The position numbers and the translations under genes were made by a program. A model generated the notes under the pieces. The model made no database searches, was not told the DNA's origin, and worked only from the letters and a program-made list of their open reading frames with translations. A stretch of DNA of 64,000 bases from Xiphydria camelus (taxonomy: Eukaryota; Arthropoda; Insecta; Hymenoptera; Xiphydriidae), in contig OY783191.1 of the NCBI GenBank assembly GCA_963678675.1, positions 21,812,024 to 21,876,023 of the forward strand. The letters run 5' to 3'. This document shows positions 1-13,329 of this stretch, piece after piece; the stretch's first letter is position 1, and every line of letters begins with the position of its first letter.

Positions 1-310
1 CCTCCGTTACCGTCCAGGGTCGACCTATCATAAATTCAGCCTTTTTTGATGAACGCCCGCGTGTCCTTGAACCGCGCCACGGAACGTTGACACATCTGTG
101 TGTCTCTCGGAAGACTTTCTCACGCCTTTTTTTTTCCTATTTTCACATTTTCTCGGAACTTTCCTTTGCTTTCGCGGAATGGAAAAAAACACCCTTGCCG
201 AAGCGTTCCCCGCCTTACGAGCCGCGTCTCTTTATCGGTCTCTTCGAAATCGGCATTACACATCCTTTTTTTGAACTCGAGTCTCCGTCGAAGTCTTGAC
301 CTGAGATGAT
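1..310. repeat. Fragment of a dispersed repeat (family shared with 39930 and 45255)
   Basis: The first ~200 bases match, in the same order, a block at 39930-40085 and, in reverse complement, a block at 45255-45535. Shared landmarks are CAGGGTCGACCTATCATAAA, a CGCCACGG(A/G)AC core and a CTTTCNCACGCC tail. Only one edge is inside the window, so family and type are unknown. The short reading frames here show no domain. Confidence 0.6.
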
Positions 311-961
311 AGTTTAATAATGTTCTGTGAGTGCAGTGTACGATTCATACGACGATGGAGCCGTCGAACTTTATTTGTGTAATTTGTCATAAAAACACTA
401 CAAAACGTGTAGTAGGTACTGTTTACAGCCAAAACACTATCACACAGCCGTAATATCTTGATTATTAGGAAAAAACATAATCTAAAATACAAAGACATAG
501 TGTTGCCAGCAGAAATAGATGATACAAATGGATATCACGTTGATTGCTATAAATATTTCTTAGCAGTGATGAAAAAATACAGAGAAGGGTCACAGTTTCA
601 TGAACTGGAATCATCAGTCCCCTCAAGTAAGTAAATTTATTGCATATTTCAGTGCATTATCTATATGTCCCAGTAAAAATGTTTTATTATACATTGATAA
701 TGGAGTTTTCCTATTTATATATTATATTATAATAACGTTTCTTTTTTATCCGACTGCCCAGAAGGAGGGTAATGTTTTTCTACTGTTTGCATGTATTAGA
801 CTGATTCAAAAAAAAGCTTTTTTGATTAATTCTCTTGGCGGGCACTTAAAACGTTAGTATTTAATGTAACTTTGAATATGCCGCCGGGTGCACATTCTCA
901 TTCAATATTTACGGGTGTCTGAATCGCTTTTTCTCATTTCCATTTGAATAACACAGTGAAA

Positions 962-1012
962 TTGTTGAACTGTTGTTGAATTGTTGTTGAATTGTTGTTG
1001 TTGTTGTTGTTG
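962..1012. repeat. TTG-type trinucleotide microsatellite
   Basis: Runs of GTT/TTG units, first interrupted and then nearly pure, lie inside the long first intron of the decayed gene. A TGTA/TTTA tetranucleotide run follows at about 1310-1350. Both look like neutral simple repeats. Confidence 0.85.
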
Positions 1013-1658
1013 GTTTAGTGCTAATTCCTTCTAGCCAGATTCGTTATAAAATTTGAAAAAGCCCAAGTCCATTCAACATTATTGAAAGTGCTACAAATGG
1101 AAAGAACAATTCTCAATTTATTTTACATATCTTTCCAATACTTCAAAAACATAATTTATACAATTCAGAACATTTCTTAACTGCATAAATTACAAAACAA
1201 TTTACGGCTCTCCTACATTTTATGTATGTAAGAGGGATTTAAAGAAGTCGTGATGCTCCGGTGGTATATATCGTAATAAGTCCATTATGTCCTTGAATTT
1301 CGCTGTTGCATGTATGTATGTATGTATTTATGTATTTATGTATTTATTCACCATTCTGACATTGACATAGTTTCCAGAATATAAATATGCCATTTCAAAT
1401 TAAATTTCGCTGTTGTAATTTGTCTCATATTTCCTTAAGTGGTGTCAATACAATATTTTCGATACTGTTTTAATCCACTATAACCAATTTATTATTCAGG
1501 AAACCCGAAAAACGTCGAAAAACTGTCATAAATGAACTAGAGACCTTCCAATTCGAGACCATCCAATAGAAATTCGGTTCATCGATAGCCAGCTAATTTC
1601 CCATAAATGCCTATCCCCAATATAGCTACATTACATATCTTGACCCGTGAAGAATATA

Positions 1659-2095
1659 TAGGGTGTTTCAAAATTCAGTACAAATATTTTAAGGGCGTAT
1701 TTTTGAGATCAAAATAAGACTTTTTTATCCTATAAACATGTGTCTTAAAATACACCCCCTCCGAGCTACGGCCATCTTAATGACCGTTACCGAAATTGTA
1801 TGTTTCCATAACGAACGGGGGATCGTTTACCTAATAAAGTTTACACGAAAAAATCGATTTTGTTAAACTATGGTTGCAAAAATTTTGCAGCAAATATTCT
1901 AAAAATTTGAAAGACGAATGCTCTAATCGTTTTATTGACCTAAAAATGCCATAAATCGATTTCTTTAATGAAAATTAGGATGGCTGTAACTCGGAGGGGG
2001 TGTATTTTACGACACATGATTAAAGGAAAAAAAATCTTATTTTCATCTAAAAAATACGCCCTGCAAATATTCGTACTGAATTTTGAAACACCCTG
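1659..2095. mobile_element. Palindromic MITE with mariner-like ends
   Basis: Two ~130-bp arms are inverted copies. The left arm begins AGGGTGTTTCAAAATTCAGT near 1660 and the right arm ends with its complement followed by TGTA. TA dinucleotides flank both sides (1657-1658 and 2096-2097), as expected for a Tc1/mariner target duplication. The element sits in intron 1 of the surrounding gene and ends only 17 bases before the intron end (2112), so it supplies sequence close to the acceptor. The open frames inside both strands are palindrome shadows. Confidence 0.75.
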
Positions 2096-2378
2096 TATGT
2101 CTTGTTTCATAGCGTCAGCTGAGAATGTGGCCTCAACAATTGAAGAATTAAAAAATGCTGAAGCATCCAATGCTGTACCGTTTCGTGACGATGACATTCC
2201 TACCTTAGAGACAGCAATCACCGAAGATGGGCATGCAACGGACAATAGGTACCTATCGAATGTGTCATTTGTGATAGAAGGGTAAAAAAACATAAAAAGC
2301 GGTACAAGCCTCTACATCGAACCACGAAAGACGCATTTCTACAGAGTCTAAAATACAGAACTAGACATACTGCAATAA

Positions 2379-2972
2379 CACAGGTTTACAAAAAAAAAGT
2401 CCGGACTATTTGACCGGACCATGGTATTCCGAGGTATTTTTGCGTCCTGAATCCGATCCCGAGGTCATCTGAGCCCCATCACGTCAGAAAAATGAGATTT
2501 CAAGGTCATTTAGAGGTTAAAATGACCATTTTTTGGAACTGGATCCGGGACAATTTCTCAAGCGACCTGTTGAGTTGGAGGGTAGCTGTTTAGGTCTTGA
2601 ATACCTTCCAAACATTGGAATGGAGTCCTAAATCTCGACCGGGACTATCACAGAACCACCCCAGTGGATAAAATGTTGCCATGATCGTTGTATCTCGCGG
2701 ATTACGATCTCCCTGTCAAGGCATCCAATTCCAGCGATCCGTTCGCTGTGACAGTGGACCCAGCACTGACCCTAATAGCCTTAGAACCTTGGAGTCATGC
2801 TCTGGGTGCTGCTCAGGGCAGTCCCATTTCCTTATTTATTTATTTCGAATTCTCGTTTTTCTGACGTGATGGGGCTCAGATGACCTCGGGATCGGATTCA
2901 GGACGCAAAAATACCTCGGAATACCATGATCCGGTCAAATAGTCCGGACTTTTTTTTTTTTGTAAACCTGTG
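2379..2972. mobile_element. Harbinger-like MITE with TAA target duplication
   Basis: About 110-bp inverted ends (left CACAGGTTTAC, right GTAAACCTGTG) flank a 594-bp non-coding body, with TAA on both sides (2376-2378 and 2973-2975). A 3-bp TWA duplication is typical of PIF/Harbinger. The inner arm motif CCATCACGTCAG is shared with the element at 28253-28870, which has the same TAA duplication. Removing the element and one TAA joins the flanking exon in frame, so this is a precise insertion into coding sequence. Confidence 0.75.
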
Positions 2973-5900
2973 TAATTGGGAAATTAGGGAAAATTGTATC
3001 TGAAACCATCTATTACCATAACATTTGTCACCTTGGCTTATTAAATCAGTTAAAGCAGGAACCTGAGCAAAAACCAGGGACATCTTATCATGTTGTTAGA
3101 GAATTCCATCAGCAAACATTTGCAGAAATAGCCAATGTCATAAATGAAGATGTTATTGGACAGCGAAGATGTTATACATTGGACTATTTATGCCATTATT
3201 ATGTAGCAACGTTGGAAAAAATAGCCGGAGATGATGGCAACCAATATGACAGTACGTTTAGTGCTAGACATTTAGAACAGAAGTTAATAGAAACTTTCGA
3301 CGAGAATATCGCCGTAGTAAAAATGGGGCGTAAAAAATATGTACAGCCTAAGAGGATTTCACTATTGACGACCAATTGTGTTGCGATTTGGAAGCCTCGG
3401 AAATCTTACAAAAAGCAGCATTAATCCTCCGGCAGAAAATATTGAAAATAGAAAAGAAGCCATTGCCGGAAGATTTGAAGACCGCAGACTTATTGAAAGG
3501 AGAATGCACCATACCTCATGATATAACTGAGTTTTATTCAATTGTATTGGATGCTTCAAACATTAGGCGAAGAAATAGTAGTAATTTGCAACGTAAAGTT
3601 ACCTCATTGGGGCGGAGGATCTAATATACAACGTTGGAAATGGAAAAATCAAAACTAGAAAGCACATTACGCTGGGAATCACACTAAAAAGCCTAACAAG
3701 TAGTCGCAGAGTTGTAGAAATCGTTAACAGATATGGGCACTGTTGCAGTTATCACGTTATTGAAGAACTGGAGACGGAAGCAACCTTTGCATCAGTGAGT
3801 CGTTCTGGTGCCTGTCCCGAAGATATTTTACGATCAAGTGTGTCAGCTGTTTACTGGGGTCGCATTCGACAATTTCGACCGCTATGTCGATACTACCAGT
3901 GGCAAAGACACGCTACATAATACTGTTGGTATTATTTACCAAACAGCACATGAAGATGCAACGGACGACGACAATACTGGTGATCGTAGAAGTTTTTCAG
4001 CCATTGGAAGGAAGAGAAGAAGAGGCTTTGTGTGTGACGCAGTTATACCTCAACTGCTTATTTATGCCAAAAAACCACGCATGGTGGAACATTTAATATC
4101 GACAATGGATGAACGTCGTCTGACAGCTCCAGAAACATTACAACAAATAAAAGAAATCGATGTCCTATGGATGATTTGTTGCTCCTTAAAGATTCCGAAT
4201 ACACCTATGTGGGCTGGGTTCAATAACAGATTAGTAACGGATAAAAATTGTACAAAATAGAAAATTTCTTATCTAGCGCTTATAAACGAATCACCAACAA
4301 GTCCTACCGTAGTAATTCAGACAATATGAAGCAGAGTCAAGCAATCGCCGAAGAACTTGGCAAACCTTATATGGAAGTAACTTACGATCTAGCCATTGCA
4401 AAAATAGCTTTACAGGTACAATCAAAGGAGAAACCCTTATATGATAATTTATTTATACATCTTGGTCCGTTCCATATTATGCTTGCTTTATTTAAAGCTA
4501 TTGGAAAGTTCATATCCGACTGCGGTTTAGTGACAGTAGCTGTCGACAGCGGAATCATCGCAAATGGATCTGTGGATGGATTTCTACAAGGGAAGCATTT
4601 CAACCGATGCAAGAGGCTACACCCTTTAATGGCAGTTGGACTGGAAAGCTTACATTTCGAGCAATGGCGTAATGACGTGGACCTTACAATATCAGAAGAG
4701 ATGTATACAGAATTGGAGGAACTAAATGGATAAACAGCCCGATCGCCTGATATACTACACAATCCGGAACTGGCAAACATTATGAAGACATACTTTGTCC
4801 ATAAAGATCTATGCCGGAAGGGCGATTTCGGGAAGACAGTGCAATTCTATATGATGTACATAGATTTCGTAAATTATTATCAATTACTTAGTCGTAGTAT
4901 TAGAATGGGTGATTTTGCTTTATTCAAGTACATTTTGCCGAAAATTGCTCATTTGTTTTTTGTCACAAATCAACCCAATTACGCCCGTTGGCTAGTTAAG
5001 TATCACGACAATTTATTACAACTACCCATCACTCATCCGGAATTGGAAATATCAATGAACGTCGGATTTCTTGGCATTCAACGGACCAATAAATCGTTCT
5101 CTAGGCAACCGATTGACCTCACACTAGAGCAAACGATAAACGCCGATGCAGGAAAAAGATTGACTGGAATCAGTCATTTCACCAACTCCATCTCGGCTCG
5201 ACAGCGGTGGGCTAAGAGTCATGGGACTCGAACAACCGTGATATCTTATACGCTCCATGCTACTGGTTTAACTGTAAATAACGATATCACCGCCGACCCC
5301 TGGAACGCTACGCCATAAGAAGGAACAGCGAACAACTTCATACATTTAAAGGGACCTTTGAGCGATTCATGAATCCCTTTAACAATAACTTAAAGGGGCA
5401 GCACCTTTACAACATTGCTAGTGGTAAAGCAGCTTCACCTACAGTTGAAGATTTCTTATTAAATTTTGAAACAGCAGGTCATAAGTTGCGGGAAGAATTC
5501 ATTGACGAATGCGCCACTAACATCGCAAGATTTGAAAATCCCATTAAAAGAGTCAAAATATTGAATTTTAGTGCTGATACTACCAAGACGAAAGTACAAA
5601 TGGGTGGCAAAGTAGCAGAGATCCGTTGTCAACGTGATTTGTTCGGCCGACTACTAGCAGTCGCGCTAGAGCATAAAGTCGATTTGGAAAAAATTCTTTC
5701 ATATCCACTCACACCTATTCCCTTGTCGTTATGCCATGTAGATGGGGCTATACATAAAACGCAGAAATCGGCAATTATTCCTGTTTTACAAGAAAATGTC
5801 ACAAACACTGATACGCCAAGACGTTTTGGTATAGTTGTAGTCGATGGATTCTTTCTTTCGCACACGATGAAAAATATTCCAAAAACATTCGGAAATATAT

Positions 5901-7219
5901 CCAAACAAATCATGAAAACGTTAACAGCAACAAAGGCATCCCGGATTGATGTTGTCTTTGACCAGTTCGTAACGCCATCAATAAAGGATTTTGAGCGTAG
6001 TCGTAGAAATGAGGACTGGTCTACAGATTACAAAATAACTGGACCAGACCAAGTTAGGCCAGTGGATTTTGTTAAAGAATTACGAAATATCAAATTTAAG
6101 AAAGCGCTCGTTGAATTCTTAATTAGTCACTGGGGTGCCGATGAAATGACACCGTTCATTGGAAATACAACAATGAATCTAAGTTACAAATATTGTAATA
6201 CCTATACTGTTCAAAATAATTCCGTTATTTCGAGAATTAATGACAATTTGTCATGCATGGACCACGAAGAGGCTGATACCCGAATAGTATATGACATTTG
6301 CAATATTGAAGAAGGTGGTGATTCGAATGTTCTAATAAAAGCCTCCGATACCGACATATTAATCATAATGCTGGGCAATATGGACCACCTGTGTAATAAA
6401 ACTTTACGTATTTTTATGGAACACGGTGTGGGAAATAAAATCCAGTATATAAATATATCACAGTTATACACATTAAACTGGGACCATCAATTTGCCAAAG
6501 TTTGCCGGGCTTCCACGCCCTCACGGGGTGTGATTTCAATCCCTCCTTCTTTAAACGAGGGAAAAAGAAGCCGTACCAAATACTCCAGAAAAATCGTAAC
6601 TTCTCCAACAAGCGTTTAATGATCTTGGTAATGCGCACAGTTTGGAGCAATGCGCTGACATTTTCAAAATTTTGGAAGAGTTTGTTTCTGCGATTTATAA
6701 CAGCACAGCAGCAGATGTAAGTTTAACCCGATACGAGAAATTTATCGCAACTTATAAGCCGAAAAAAATTGATGAACCGTTACAGAAAAAGTTCATAAAC
6801 TGTGACCCCTCAAATTTACCGCCATGTAAAGCAGAATTACGAAAGCATTTAAGAAGAACTCAATACATAACAAGTATCTGGCGAAATGCACATGCGAAAG
6901 TTCCCTCAACTTTATCACCACCGAATAATGGATGGATCTCGTAGACGGAAGATATAATTTCGACTGGCATGAGGGAGAGATCGTTCCGTTGGCTGTGTAC
7001 GATACTCTGCTTGATCAACCTACTACCTCTAACAATAATTCAGGTAAACTTATTTAAAATGTACAATATTAATAATTTTACAACTTTTTGTAACGAAATC
7101 ACAGTACTGATATTTATGAAAATAATTTGTTTGTTGCAGATAATGAAATACGGGTTGAAGACCGACCTAGTCCTTCAGAAGACGAGTATTCCATGGACGA
7201 AGATGAAGGCTTCGATTAA

Positions 7220-9776
7220 CCTTCTGGAAAACGACGTTCTGAAATGTTGCTACTTCATCGTATTGTAAGTCTATCTCTCTCGCACGCGTTGCTTGGAATA
7301 AGTGCGTCTTTTTTGGTTCTCGATAACGTTGGCAAATCGAATTACGGTTATCGACTAAGTGACATGCATAGTAGAAACTGCATTCCATGTGGCAGACACG
7401 TTTATTTTCAACTGTGTAGATGCCTACAGTAGCCCGTCAAAAAATAAGAGACACATATCTCTTCATACGCGTCCAAAAATGATTTTAAAGGATGAAATTT
7501 ATGCCCAAGTTTCGACATGTGTGCAAGGGTGATTATTAAAAGGACCATATCAATACTAATTAAACGCAACGTTATAGAGAGAAATACGCTTATAACTGCG
7601 AATAATTATTTTTTCGGGCATTTCCTTTTTTGTGTGACATTAAGTATGATGGTATATAGATTATAAATTGAATTTAATAATATGAATATTTGTTTTATGA
7701 GTGCGAAATATATCGGATTGATTTTCGTCTCAAGAAAATATGCGTCCTTGACCTCGGAAGGTCAATTAATTAGTTCATCGTGACCTCAGCGGCGATCCTT
7801 ACCTAATCACATAATGGGGTGAGTAAGATAAACTCTTTCCATCCCTCTTCCTTTCTGCTCTGCTCTCTCTTTCCCTCTCTTTCTCTCTTACCGTCGATCT
7901 AATAACGGAGTGTATTTATATTGTAACTAAAGAAGCACCACCCTTGTATGACTATACCCCGAGCCGCGATCACAAAATACCGTGTGTGCCATAATTTTGC
8001 TACGATCTTATGTACATATGTATAGCAAAGGTTTAGTCTCAAATGGATTCAAATAAAAGGTAATTTTTTATAATCATTAGTGGGAGTCACATTGTAGTAG
8101 TACCACACGCAATTCAGGATTAATAAATTTCATCGTGAGACAGAACACATAATAATGTTAATAAAGTCTGAAAACTAATCACAGTGTTTAACATACACAT
8201 AAAATGCGTATTTATTTATTTTTTCCTATAAAAAGGGCCGAATGAAGCGTGGAAACGCATTACCCACAACTACAAAAACAGAGAACATAATAATAACAAA
8301 GGCTTCACTCAATTCACGTACAACTGAAACGCTCTCCTTCCCTCGCACGCTATAATAGTGCTACCACAGTCGCACTAATATGCTCACCTGGCAGTCACTT
8401 GCAACCAGCAGAATCACCTGTCCTTTTACATAGTTCCTTAAAATAGATAAATGAACATCCCCTATAAATTATAGCTTTCTAAAAGCAACATAAAAAATAC
8501 ACAAAACATAGGGAGTGTATGCCCGCCTGGCACGGAGATGCAACCATCGAAATCGCCTGTCCATTGTTTTTTAATTTCAGAGGTAGGTATTATAAAACAT
8601 ATTAAAATTATAGCTTTGTTGAAGCAACATAATTTTTTATTTTTTTTTTGGAACTGAAAAATTAATTTTTCAATGACGCAACCCGGTATGGCTAGACAGG
8701 TCATTACCGTTCCCATTTACTACTACTTAAACATCTATTTACAAATTTCTAGCAATCTTAAAACACCTCACTCGATTATGTCGCTAGCTCTTGGACTATA
8801 ATACAATATAACTGGGTCTTGCGTTGTAGTTTTCTTCTACAACATTTTTTAGTGTGCTAAAATGGACAGCTTATAAGCCACTTCTGCCGTGAGGAGGAGT
8901 GTTTCCAATGTGATCCCCGAAAATATTGTTGCTTTTTTAATTCTATACAAGCTCCTGTTAATGTTGCGGTGCTTTGTAATCTCTTTTGCTTTATTAATTT
9001 CTTGCAGAGTCACTCCCTCTTTAGTCAGGTCAGTATTGCCTTAATATAGTCGAGGGTTTAGTTCTGAAGGTTAGGTTTAAGAATAAATGTAGTGAGTCTT
9101 AAACTATTTATATTGTTTGCTTCTCTCTATGTACATATATTTCCATTACATTTAGCGATAATTTACGAGTAAAGTGGTACGTTTTCATTATTTTGTTTTC
9201 TCGTAGTAGAATGAGGAATGTGCGCTACATGTTCTACCCTCGCACCCCGAACGTAATTATATTATGCCGGTTTCTACTACCAATAACGTGACGGAGTCTT
9301 TGCCCGTGCAAATTATATGCAACGTTCTCCATTTTTAGAGCAGAATACAGCCATGCGTTAGCATCTCTAATTTTTTATCAATATGTTTGGGTCATTGTTC
9401 GGAGTCTAGTATCGCTAGTGGTGAGAGACGAAAAACTAGGGTTAGTAAGGAGTTGAATTTCGCAATCGCTGTTATCGTCTACGCAGTACATAGGGTCTGC
9501 TTTTCTAAAAAAAATATAGAACTTGAGATATCTCATATTCGTTTACGTCTTTTGTTTCCATTCTACAATAAATATCTAGATTTTTTGAAAGGGCACCCGA
9601 GTCGTCTATTTGGACCTGCTTACCCCCTAGAACACCTAAAATAATCCTAAGTTCCTCCTGAAAACCCTACATTCTATTTTTCCTCCTGATTTTAGAAGTC
9701 CTACTACCTCCTGCTACCATCTTTTTCCGCCTAAATTTCCGCAATCATCTTTTACCTTTTGCAAATACCACCTGTA
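7220..9776. other. Non-coding stretch between two mobile regions
   Basis: I see no gene here. Content: a pyrimidine-rich CTCT run near 7850-7890; two or three strongly diverged copies of a ~145-bp unit at about 8384-8720, recognisable by CCTGGCA and ACCTGTCC blocks and by TATAGCTTT followed by AGCAACATAA; and AT-rich filler. The short frames at 8462-8716 (minus) and 9387-9644 (plus) have no recognisable domain. Confidence 0.5.
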
Positions 9777-11599
9777 CCGTATGTCCAATGGCTAGTCGAA
9801 CAGGTGCAGCGACCTGAATTTTTCTGAAATTTGACTTCGGCAGTGTTTTAGTTAGAGTTGGCTTTGGAAGATGGCGCTACGTACGAGCGAAATATTTGAA
9901 ATGGGAAAAGCGGGAGGTAGATAAATGCGGGAGATCGAAGTGTAACCTCAAAATTGTGAATGTTTAAATAATGGTGAGTAATTGTTTGAAACGATAAGAC
10001 ATAATAATTATGGTTTCTTTTCGATGTTCAACCAAATAACACGACTGATACCTAATTGCAAAGAGAAACTGATACGACTGGCAGTCGTGGAGGAAGGGGC
10101 TACCGTCAACGTGGTCCTCGCCAGAGTGGTCGAGCTCTGCCTCGGCGACGAAAGGTGCAATTGAAATGAAATTAAAGTCTGAGCAAGGTGAAAATTGGAA
10201 GGCATGGAAAGAAAACGCGGTAGAGTCGTTGACAGAAGGAGTGTGAGTGAAGTGCGAAAGAAAAGTGCAGTGACGCCGAAAAACCATGTGGAAGACAGTG
10301 ACGAACAGCAGCAGCAGTTGGTCGACACTGCTCAATTCCGCACCAGCTCCTGAATGATATCTCGCCGATCGCGATACGCAGCCGCTCCTGTGGACAACGA
10401 TTCCAGATACTCGAGTCGTAGTCGCAGCAAGGACAGCAGCAGCAGCAGCAGCATCGACGGCAGGGGCACTATTGTAAAGCGAAGGCAGTCCAAGACCGAC
10501 TCGGATAGCTGTAAGAGAAAGACGCATCGGCGGAAGCAAGACTTGCAATGAGAGTGTAGTAAAAGGAAGAAGAAAAATAACAGAGAAGAGGCGATGAGAC
10601 GGAGGAGGAAGTCGTCACCACGAAGGGTTCCTGAAACGGTACCAGTACTAGCAACGTGCGGAGTGTTCAAGAGAACGGGCCGTCTACACCCAGTCGCAAA
10701 TCATGCCGAGTTCATGTGACACCCGACAGCGGCATCACGTCAGGAGTATGAACGGTGGAGAAGAACGGGGCCTCGCTGAAAAAGGAAGGAGCAGTGTTGG
10801 CGGTGGCGGTGACAGCCTGGATCATGAGCAAAGGCTGAAGAACCTTGAGCGTTTTGGATAAAAAGTGGACGTGACTCGAAGCAGTTATCGTAATCGATTT
10901 ACGCCGACACTGGTGCCGCAGCCAATCTCGATCACAATGAATTCTTCCAACTAGAGGCGGGTTCTGTATCACTCGTCGCCGTTGATCCTTTCCCTCTTAA
11001 TCGTTATACATAATGCATCTGTGATTCCTTGAAGTATATTTTTATAATATTAAGTTTGATCCAAAACCCTTCCATCCTTCCTATTGTAACACTCTCGTAA
11101 CAATACGGTCCGATTATTTTATATTCATAAGGTTTTATCAGCTTTACGTTATTCCTAGTTATTTTCGTTATTTAACCTTGCATTTATAAATTACTAGCAG
11201 CCCGTCCCGGCTTCGCACGGGTAGATTGTGGATTGATTTTGTCCGTCCACCATTGTTAGCTACGGAAAAATCCTAAACCCGACTATCAAAAAGAATTTTT
11301 ATAGGGCCCATAGCTTTCATGGTACGAAGCCGAACTGTACTTGACCTCAATTTGACCTCCGCTGACCATAAAGGTCACATGAAAATAATGGTCTCAGCGG
11401 GAAATCATTTTATAGAAACATTTTTAATACAAAACTTTTAGTATTTTTCCCGGGCTATCCAATGGTCATATTGGATTTGACCTTGACCATGACCTTCAAG
11501 GTTATATCAAGGTCAAATTAATTTTTTTTCACGTTCAAATGTGTCCTTGACCATTTTTTTCATGTTACCTTTATTGTCAGCGGATGTCAAATTTAGGTC

Positions 11600-12640
11600 A
11601 AGCATAGTTCGACTTTTTGAACACCCTGTATAAGATTTACTAACTCAGAAACCTTCGCGGACATGCGTTCAACTGTTCCCCAAATTTTCATCGCAATCGG
11701 ATGAACGGTTAAGGAAGGCATAATAATCATCCGTGCAGGTACTTTTTGAACACCCTGTATACGATTTACTAACTCAGAAACCTTCGCGGGCATGCGTCCA
11801 ACCATTCCCCAACTTTTCATCGCAATCGGATGAACGGTTTAGGAAGGCATAATAATCATCAGTACCGGTACTTTTTGAACACCTTTTATAAGATTTACTA
11901 ACTCAGAAACCTTCGCGGGCATGCGTCCAACCATTCCCCAACTTTTCATCGCAATCGGATGAACGGTTTAGGAAGGCATAATAATCATCCGTACCGGTAC
12001 TTTTTGAACACCCTGTATAAGATTTACTAACTCAGAAACCTTCGCGGGCATGCGTCCAACCATTCCCCAACTTTTCATCGCAATCGGATGGACGGTTTAG
12101 GAAGGCATAATAATCATCAGTACCGGTACTTTTTGAACACCTTTTATAAGATTTACTAACTCAGAAACCTTCGCGGGCATGCGTCCAACCATTCCCCAAA
12201 GTTTCATCGCAATCGGATGAACGGTTTAGGAAGGCATAATAATCATCCGTACCGGTACATTTTGAACACCCTGTATAAGATTTACTAACTCAGAAACCTT
12301 CGCGGGCATGCGTCCAACCATTCCCCAACTTTTCATCGCAATCGGATGGACGGTTTAGGAAGGCATAATAATCATCAGTACCGGTACTTTTTGAACACCT
12401 TTTATAAGATTTACTAACTCAGAAACCTTCGCGGGCATGCGTCCAACCATTCCCCAAAGTTTCATCGCAATCGGATGAACGGTTTAGGAAGGCATAATAA
12501 TCATCCGTACCGGTACATTTTGAACACCCTGTATAAGATTTACTAACTCAGAAACCTTCGCGGGCATGCGTCCAACCATTCCCCAAAGTTTCATCGCAAT
12601 CGGATGAACGGTTTAGGAAGGCATTTGATATTACCTTAAA
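11600..12640. repeat. 129-bp tandem array with dimeric higher-order structure
   Basis: Eight monomers of exactly 129 bp can be anchored on CTCAGAAAC (11644, 11773, 11902, 12031, 12160, 12289, 12418, 12547). From 12031, odd and even monomers alternate in linked variants: CCCTGTATAAG with CTTTTCATC and GGACGG, then CCTTTTATAAG with GTTTCATC and GAACGG. This gives a 258-bp dimer present twice almost unchanged. Confidence 0.9.
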
Positions 12641-13329
12641 GGTCACGGTCAAGGTCAAATCCAATACGACCACTGGGTAGCCAAGGGAAAATCCTTAAAG
12701 TTTTGTATTAAACATTTTTCTCTAAAATGTTTTCTCGCTGAGATAATCGGCCGTACCGGGACTTTCTGAACACCCTGTATAAGATTTACTAACTCAGAAA
12801 CCATCGCGGGCATGCGTCCAACCATTTCCCAAAATTTCATCGCAATCGGATGAACGGTTTAGAAAGGCATAAGAGACATACAGACAGACAGACAGACAAA
12901 CATTCATTTTTATATATATATATATATACTAGCAGCCCGTCCCGGCTTCGCACGGGTAGATTGTGGATTGATTTTGTCCGTCCACCACATTATTAGCTAC
13001 GGAAAAATCCTAAACCCTACTATCAAAAAGAATTTTTATAGGGCCCACATAGTTTTCATGGTACGAAGCCGAACTGTACTTGACCTTCAAAAAGTCCCGG
13101 TACGGCTGAATATCTCAGCGGGAAATCATTTTATAGAAAAATTTTTAATACAAAACTTTTAGTATTTTTCCCGGGCTACCCAATGGTCATATTGGATTTG
13201 ACCTTGACCATGACCTTCAAGGTTATATCAAGGTCAAATAAAATTTTTTTCGCGTTCAAATGTGTCCTTGACCATTTTTTTCATGTTACCTTTATTGTCA
13301 GCGGAGGTCAAATTTAGGTCAAGTATAGT

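Larger units (their letters stand above)
355..7219 (+). pseudogene. Decayed multi-exon gene of a TE-like family with FEN/PIN-nuclease-like motifs
   Basis: A long gene can be followed across several frames. Exon 1 starts at ATG 355, carries a CVIC zinc-type pair and a GYHVDCY motif, and ends at a perfect GTAAGT donor (627). An acceptor ends at 2112, and a second Cys pair (CVICD, ~2255) follows. Further blocks contain GHCCSYHVIEELETE (~3735), AFDNFDRYVDT (~3860), VVFDQF (~5950), HEEADTRIVYDI (~6262) and ASDTDILIIML (~6343). A 96-bp GT-AG intron (7044-7139) precedes an acidic C-terminus with stop 7217-7219. VVFD, EEAD and DTD spaced this way resemble the acidic metal-binding motifs of FEN/XPG-type PIN nucleases; that is inference. 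Several frameshifts and stops (near 430, 2250, 3370, 3600, 4250, 4735, 5310, 6480) show it is dead. I know the family only as multi-copy uncharacterised proteins of insects and cnidarians. Confidence 0.6.

Noticed and set aside
87..309. Two overlapping short ORFs at the window start
   Set aside because: They lie in a dispersed repeat found three times in the window and show no domain or consistent frame between copies.
9964..10670. Long overlapping ORFs on both strands of the fold-back arm
   Set aside because: The same frames recur as mirror images in the right arm; composition is Ser/Leu-rich antisense of an Arg/Ser-rich tract, with no recognised protein.
11593..12840. ORFs in the 129-bp array
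   Set aside because: They are translations of a tandem monomer, repeated unit by unit, without start context or domain.
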